The position numbers and the translations under genes are program-made. Positions 59,952-64,000 of a DNA stretch of 64,000 nucleotides are shown here, in pieces. The stretch's first letter is position 1. Each line of letters starts with the position of its first letter. Origin of the DNA: Thozetella sp. PMI_491 (Eukaryota; Ascomycota; Sordariomycetes; Chaetosphaeriales; Chaetosphaeriaceae); the NCBI GenBank assembly GCA_021432635.1, contig MU270050.1, forward strand, positions 124,001 to 188,000. The letters are read 5' to 3'. The notes under the pieces are model-generated. The model was given only the letters and a program-made list of their open reading frames with translations. It was not told where the DNA came from and ran no database searches.

Positions 59952-60420
59952 ATGTCGGAACATATAACAAATGACGTTGTGGAACACGAACGCAAGCTCA
60001 ATGTCAAGATTGCCATTCGTATGTGCGGGCATTTTGCCGTAGCATCCATCTTGCTATGCTATAGCCAAATAACGGTGTTGTATAGATCGCGAGGGCACCT
60101 TTACGGACTGTTTAGGTGTCGTTGAGGGTCCAAAGGACAGCATCCTGGCCAAGCTTCTGTTGCAAGACGCCGCTAATTACTCTGACGCCCCCATCGAGGG
60201 TATTCGTCGCATTCTTGAGCAAGCTACGGGAAAGCCGTGCCCTCGTAACCAAGAGATCAACACATCCCAATTTGCAAGCCTTAATTAGCACCCGCATGGG
60301 GACTACGATTGCCACCAATGCTTTACTAGAGGGAATGCAAGCAGACTGCCCCAAGGTAGCCCAATGGCTTTGTACCATCAGCCGGGGCCTTTGTCGCCGA
60401 GCCTGTGCTCACTGATAGGC
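59952..60420 (+). pseudogene. 5-oxoprolinase / hydantoinase A N-terminal fragment
   Basis: ATG at 59,952 opens 'SEHITNDVVEHERKLNVKIA'. A good 67-bp intron (60,019-60,085) then joins to 'GTFTDCLGVVEGPKDSI', 'LLQDAANYSDAPIEGIRRIL' and a stop TAG at 60,286. One base out of frame the family continues with 'RMGTTIATNALLE', then is lost. Family features are the N-terminal G-G-T-F-T-D ATP-site block (the usual RGG is HREG here) and RMGTTVATNALLE. Full-length enzymes have about 1,200-1,300 residues, so only about a tenth remains. It is a dead, truncated gene. Confidence 0.75.
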
Positions 60421-61244
60421 GGCATCCCTCGCGGTGATGACTCGCTGGTGACACGCCCGAAGACTTCATCCACTTCCTCTACCAAGACATTCTTCACTAA
60501 TACCTTCGCGAGAGATGTTGAGCCATATTTAAGCGGACCAACAAACCCATTATCTGGCAGATAGCAATCTGATCAGATTGATAGCCACATCCTTCATTTC
60601 CATGAAGGAGTTATCGGCGCCAGGGCTGTCCTCCTTGACGACGAAGATAACAATCCATTCCACTTCGGTATCTTACCATGGCAGCCTCTTCGTACACCAC
60701 ACTATCGTCAATTCTCGCCATAAGCGCCACGAGGCTGGCAAAGGACAACGAAAGTTTCCGGCGTAGGCCTCTGCTCCACCGGCAACGCGTCATAGCTGAC
60801 TTGGCTGATCTGCTACGAAACATAGCCATCAACGCGCTGTCTCGTACTATACCCACCTGTCAGTGTTCCGGTTTACTGTACGCAGAAGTAGGATTTCACC
60901 GATGGTCGGCTTTGAGCTGCATTAGGTGTGCAATGCAACGCACAAAAGGGAGGAAGCTTCGAACGAGATTCGATGTGGGGCAGAACCATTGACGGCCGCC
61001 TGCTGCAATTAGACTTTAGTGCTAAATATTTACGCGATTGGGAAAGGCGAGACTTGGCAAAGTAATCCTTTCTGCGTAATAATCCGTACCCTGTAATGCC
61101 GCCAGAATGCCCGATTCGGCTTATTTCCTTCTTCCCAAGCCGAGGGCTTTATTACCATCCATAGCTCCTTGCGCGAGCACTGATGTACAGCTGTGACGCT
61201 ACATGGCATCCTGCTAGGAAACAACTCACGATTTCAAATCCGTA
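60421..61244. other. Intergenic, possible further oxoprolinase debris
   Basis: Several short frames occur on both strands at 60,580-60,990, but I could not match any to oxoprolinase or another family. The last 200 bp form the promoter of the protease gene. Confidence 0.35.
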
Positions 61245-64000
61245 ATGCATTTCGGTCGAACTCTTTTGTCTTTATGGCTTGCGGGGTGTGGCATAGTCAA
61301 TTCTCAGACAGACAACCAAGGCGTAAGGCCTGTCCAAAGAAATGAGAAACCTGCGCCTCGACGCTACATCGTCGAGTTATCCAAGGTAAACAAGTTGGAA
61401 ACGGACACCAGCGATGCAAGGTATTGTGTTTAGTAAAGTAGACAATGCTAACTATAACTCCTAGGATGTCGATCGTGACCAGGCAGTCAAAGAGCTACAG
61501 TCTCGGGCTAAAACAAGAGTAGTTAGGGTATTTCCCAGCACTGACATCTTCGCTGGTGTAGCTGTTGAGACAGAAGGCGAGGATGCTGATTCTATCACCT
61601 CCCTCGAGACAATTTCCAACGTATGGCCGGCGAAAACAGTGCACCTCGACGCAGCTGTCAACTCGTTTCCGGATACCAGTATCTTATCTGCCCCCAACTA
61701 TACTGTCCATGATATGACAGGAGTTGACACGGTCCATTCCATGGGTATTTACGGCAAAGGGGTCAAGATTGCCGTTGTCGATAGCGGCATCGACTGGCTA
61801 CACCCAGCGGTAAGTCCCCTAAGCAAGCCTCAGTATAGTCTCATCCTTACGCTCGCAGCTTGGCGGTGGTATTGGACCTGGATACACAGTTCTTAGTGGC
61901 TACGACTACGTGGGAGATGGGAGTACGTCTCCTAGACACATCTAGCTTCTGCAGGAATGTTGCTGACATGATTGCCGCGCAGCTTGGCCAGACGCGGGAG
62001 AGAGAGAGCCAGATGAGGATGCGTCTGACATGATTGGTCATGGCACCTTTGTTTCCGGAGTAATTGCAGGCAAGAATGATTGGTAAGGCATGAATCATCA
62101 CTCGCAGCAAGTGCCAGATCGTGTTGTTTAGGATGTACATTGACCCGGGCTGCCAAGGTTTACTGGGGTGGCTCCCGAGGCCACGCTATTGGCGTATAAG
62201 GTTTTCTCGCGAGCTGTAAGCTTCCTGATATGCGGTCAGCCACTTTCAGTATACCTAACTGAGAAAAAATAGTCAACAACTCGAGAGGATGTCATTATTG
62301 AGGCTTTCCTCGACGCATATCAAGCAGGGGTACGTCGTGTGAGCGGTTGAGCAGTTGGCTGTATCTTACTGACAGAACTAGGTGGACATCATCACTGCAA
62401 GCATTAGCTCTCCCTCTGGCTTTTCGGAAGATGCATGGGCCGTAGTAGCTGACCGAATCGTCGACGCCGGTATCGTAGTTACAACCTCGGCGGGTAACCT
62501 AGGCGCCAATGGGCCTTTCTATGGCGGCTCGGCCGGCTCCGGAAAAAACGTCCTCGCAGTTGGGTCGGTTGAGACGTATATCAGTGGAAGGAGGTCGATC
62601 GATCTAACATTTAGCCTTAATGGGACCACAAGCACCGATCGAATGGCATACGACGGCAATTGGCCATACGGACTGGAGAATCTGCTCATTGTTGATGTTG
62701 ACGACGGATGCACACCACTACCCAGGAGCATGCCGTCTCTAGCCAATGTATTGGTTCTCTTGAGGAATGGGTCTTGCAATGGGAGTGATAAGGCAGCCAA
62801 TCTCCTCCCATTCAGCCCTCAATATGTTCTCTTCTACGAGCCTGCGCAACCGGGCAATACATCATACACGAAGCTCAGCTATAGCCAGCTGCCATACACA
62901 TCCCTGAAAACGGATAAGGCAGAAATTATCGTCGCTGCGATTAAAGCAGGGGCATCTGTCACTGCCTCGGTTGAACAAAAATGGGTTGGTGAGCCCCGCC
63001 AGGGAGGAGGATACCCGAGCAATTTTAGTAGCTGGGCTAGCACGTATGACCTCAAGCTGAAGCCCGACATAGTGGCGCCCGGTGACGAAGTGACCGGCCC
63101 ATTTTGGATTAACGACGACTTTACATCTACGAGTGGAACATCGTTTTCCTGCCCATACGTTGCCGGCGTAGCGGCGCTCTATATCAGCAAGTACGGTGGA
63201 CGGGCAGTGCACGGTTCATCGTTTGCCAAACAGCTTGCAGCTCGCATCGTCTCTTCTGGCGAGTCCGTGCCGTGGAAGGGGTCAGTGTCCAATGCCTGGG
63301 CGTCTCCGACAAGGGTCGGCAACGGCCTGATCAACGCGACCAAGGTTCTGATGTACGACACCCAACTGAGTTTTGCCAAGTTCGAGCTCAATGATACGGC
63401 ACACTTCCAGGGCTCGCACAACATAAACATTACGAACTCGGGTACGGTGCCTGTGACTTATTTCTTCGACCATCAACGCGCTGTCTCGTACGAGGCATAT
63501 TGGCCACCGAATTCCGGGAGCGGGTCTCCAAGGATAAAGACGGATTCCGAGATCTACACCAGGGACACGGGTGTGGTGGCGCCTGTACAGCTACCGGGAC
63601 CTATCGAGGCGCAACCTGGTGAAACGAAGAACGCTGAGTAATGTCTCCCCTCTCTCTTCTGCCTGCCGTCAAGGCCGCTCCTCTTGCATTATTCACGTCT
63701 AACTGAGGGCGCTCCTAGGTTTACGTTTCAGGTCCCAGCTGTCTCCATATTCACCTCACCGTACATGCCAGTCTATTCGGGCAAGATACTGATTAATGGC
63801 TCCAATGGCGAGCATCTTTCTGTGCCCTACTTTGGTATGTCTTCACCGTTTTCTCCTTTCTTTACAGAGACGGACCAAATTTAAATATAGTGTCTCCCAA
63901 CCTTGCTGATGATGTACTGCTCTACAGGAGTGGCGAGCGACCTTAAAACCGACTTGAAAAACATCTGGCGAACAAGCGGCACGGCCATGTTCTCCACGAT
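61245..64000 (+). CDS. Secreted subtilisin-like serine protease (S8), truncated by window edge
   Basis: Exons: 61,245-61,385, 61,465-61,809, 61,859-61,922, 61,983-62,082, 62,158-62,215, 62,273-62,329, 62,382-63,637, 63,719-63,834 and 63,928 to beyond 64,000; all phases close (about 736 aa so far). The signal peptide MHFGRTLLSLWLAGCGIVNS is followed by a propeptide with 'RRYIVELSK'. The catalytic triad is D153 (VVDSGID), H203 (GHGTFVSG) and S509 (GTSFSCPYVAG), with a PA-like insert between H and S. The large gap and C-terminal beta-rich part ('HNINITNSGTVPVTYFFDH') fit the minor extracellular protease Vpr-like group with an Fn3-like end. It is intact as far as seen; the C-terminus is outside the window. 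Confidence 0.9.

Overview
The window looks like nuclear DNA of a filamentous ascomycete (Pezizomycotina; probably a Sordariomycete such as a Hypocrealean fungus, but I cannot fix the genus). The reasons are short 50-110 bp GT-AG introns with CTAAC/CTGAC branch sites, two Zn2Cys6 regulators, a GLEYA-domain protein, small cysteine-rich secreted proteins, and a sharp split between a very AT-rich, RIP-like transposon block and a GC-balanced gene-bearing block.

Layout. 1-13,915 is an AT-rich transposon graveyard: a Ty1/Copia-type LTR retrotransposon (1,025-8,288, both 227-bp LTRs and a 5-bp target duplication still visible) is nested in an older Ty3/Gypsy chromovirus whose RT, RNase H, integrase and chromodomain relics lie at about 8,900-11,930. 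All reading frames are riddled with stops. A 17-bp tandem repeat interrupted by a 25-N gap (13,916-14,028) and a degenerate repeat zone lead into the gene block. At 16.2-17.1 kb a TA-flanked inverted-repeat element (MITE) abuts a Tad-like LINE 3' relic. A second MITE lies at 25.8 kb.

Genes with a resolved structure, left to right: quinone-oxidoreductase-like MDR protein (-), Zn2Cys6 regulator (+, 4 exons), DUF4804-like protein (-), GLEYA secreted protein (+, one apparent frameshift), small cysteine-rich secreted protein (+), second Zn2Cys6 regulator (+), 2-oxoglutarate/Fe(II) oxygenase (-, 3 exons), NCS1 nucleobase-type permease (+, 3 exons), defensin-like secreted peptide (-), methylmalonate-semialdehyde dehydrogenase (-), multipass membrane protein (-, 4 exons), Ser/Thr-rich surface protein (+), short-chain dehydrogenase (-), FAD amine oxidase ending in AKL (-), and a subtilisin-like protease (+, at least 9 exons) cut by the right edge.

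Between them lies an unusual number of dead genes: an allantoate-type MFS transporter, a DUF3632 protein, a formaldehyde-dehydrogenase-like ADH, a PLP serine/threonine racemase and a 5-oxoprolinase fragment. The picture is a transposon-bordered accessory region rich in secreted proteins and decaying catabolic genes. The only group that reads as a functional module is regulator / 2OG oxygenase / NCS1 permease at 37.6-42.9 kb, plausibly uptake and oxidation of a nucleobase-like compound. I found no tRNA, rRNA or CRISPR array, and no wholly novel system that I can defend.
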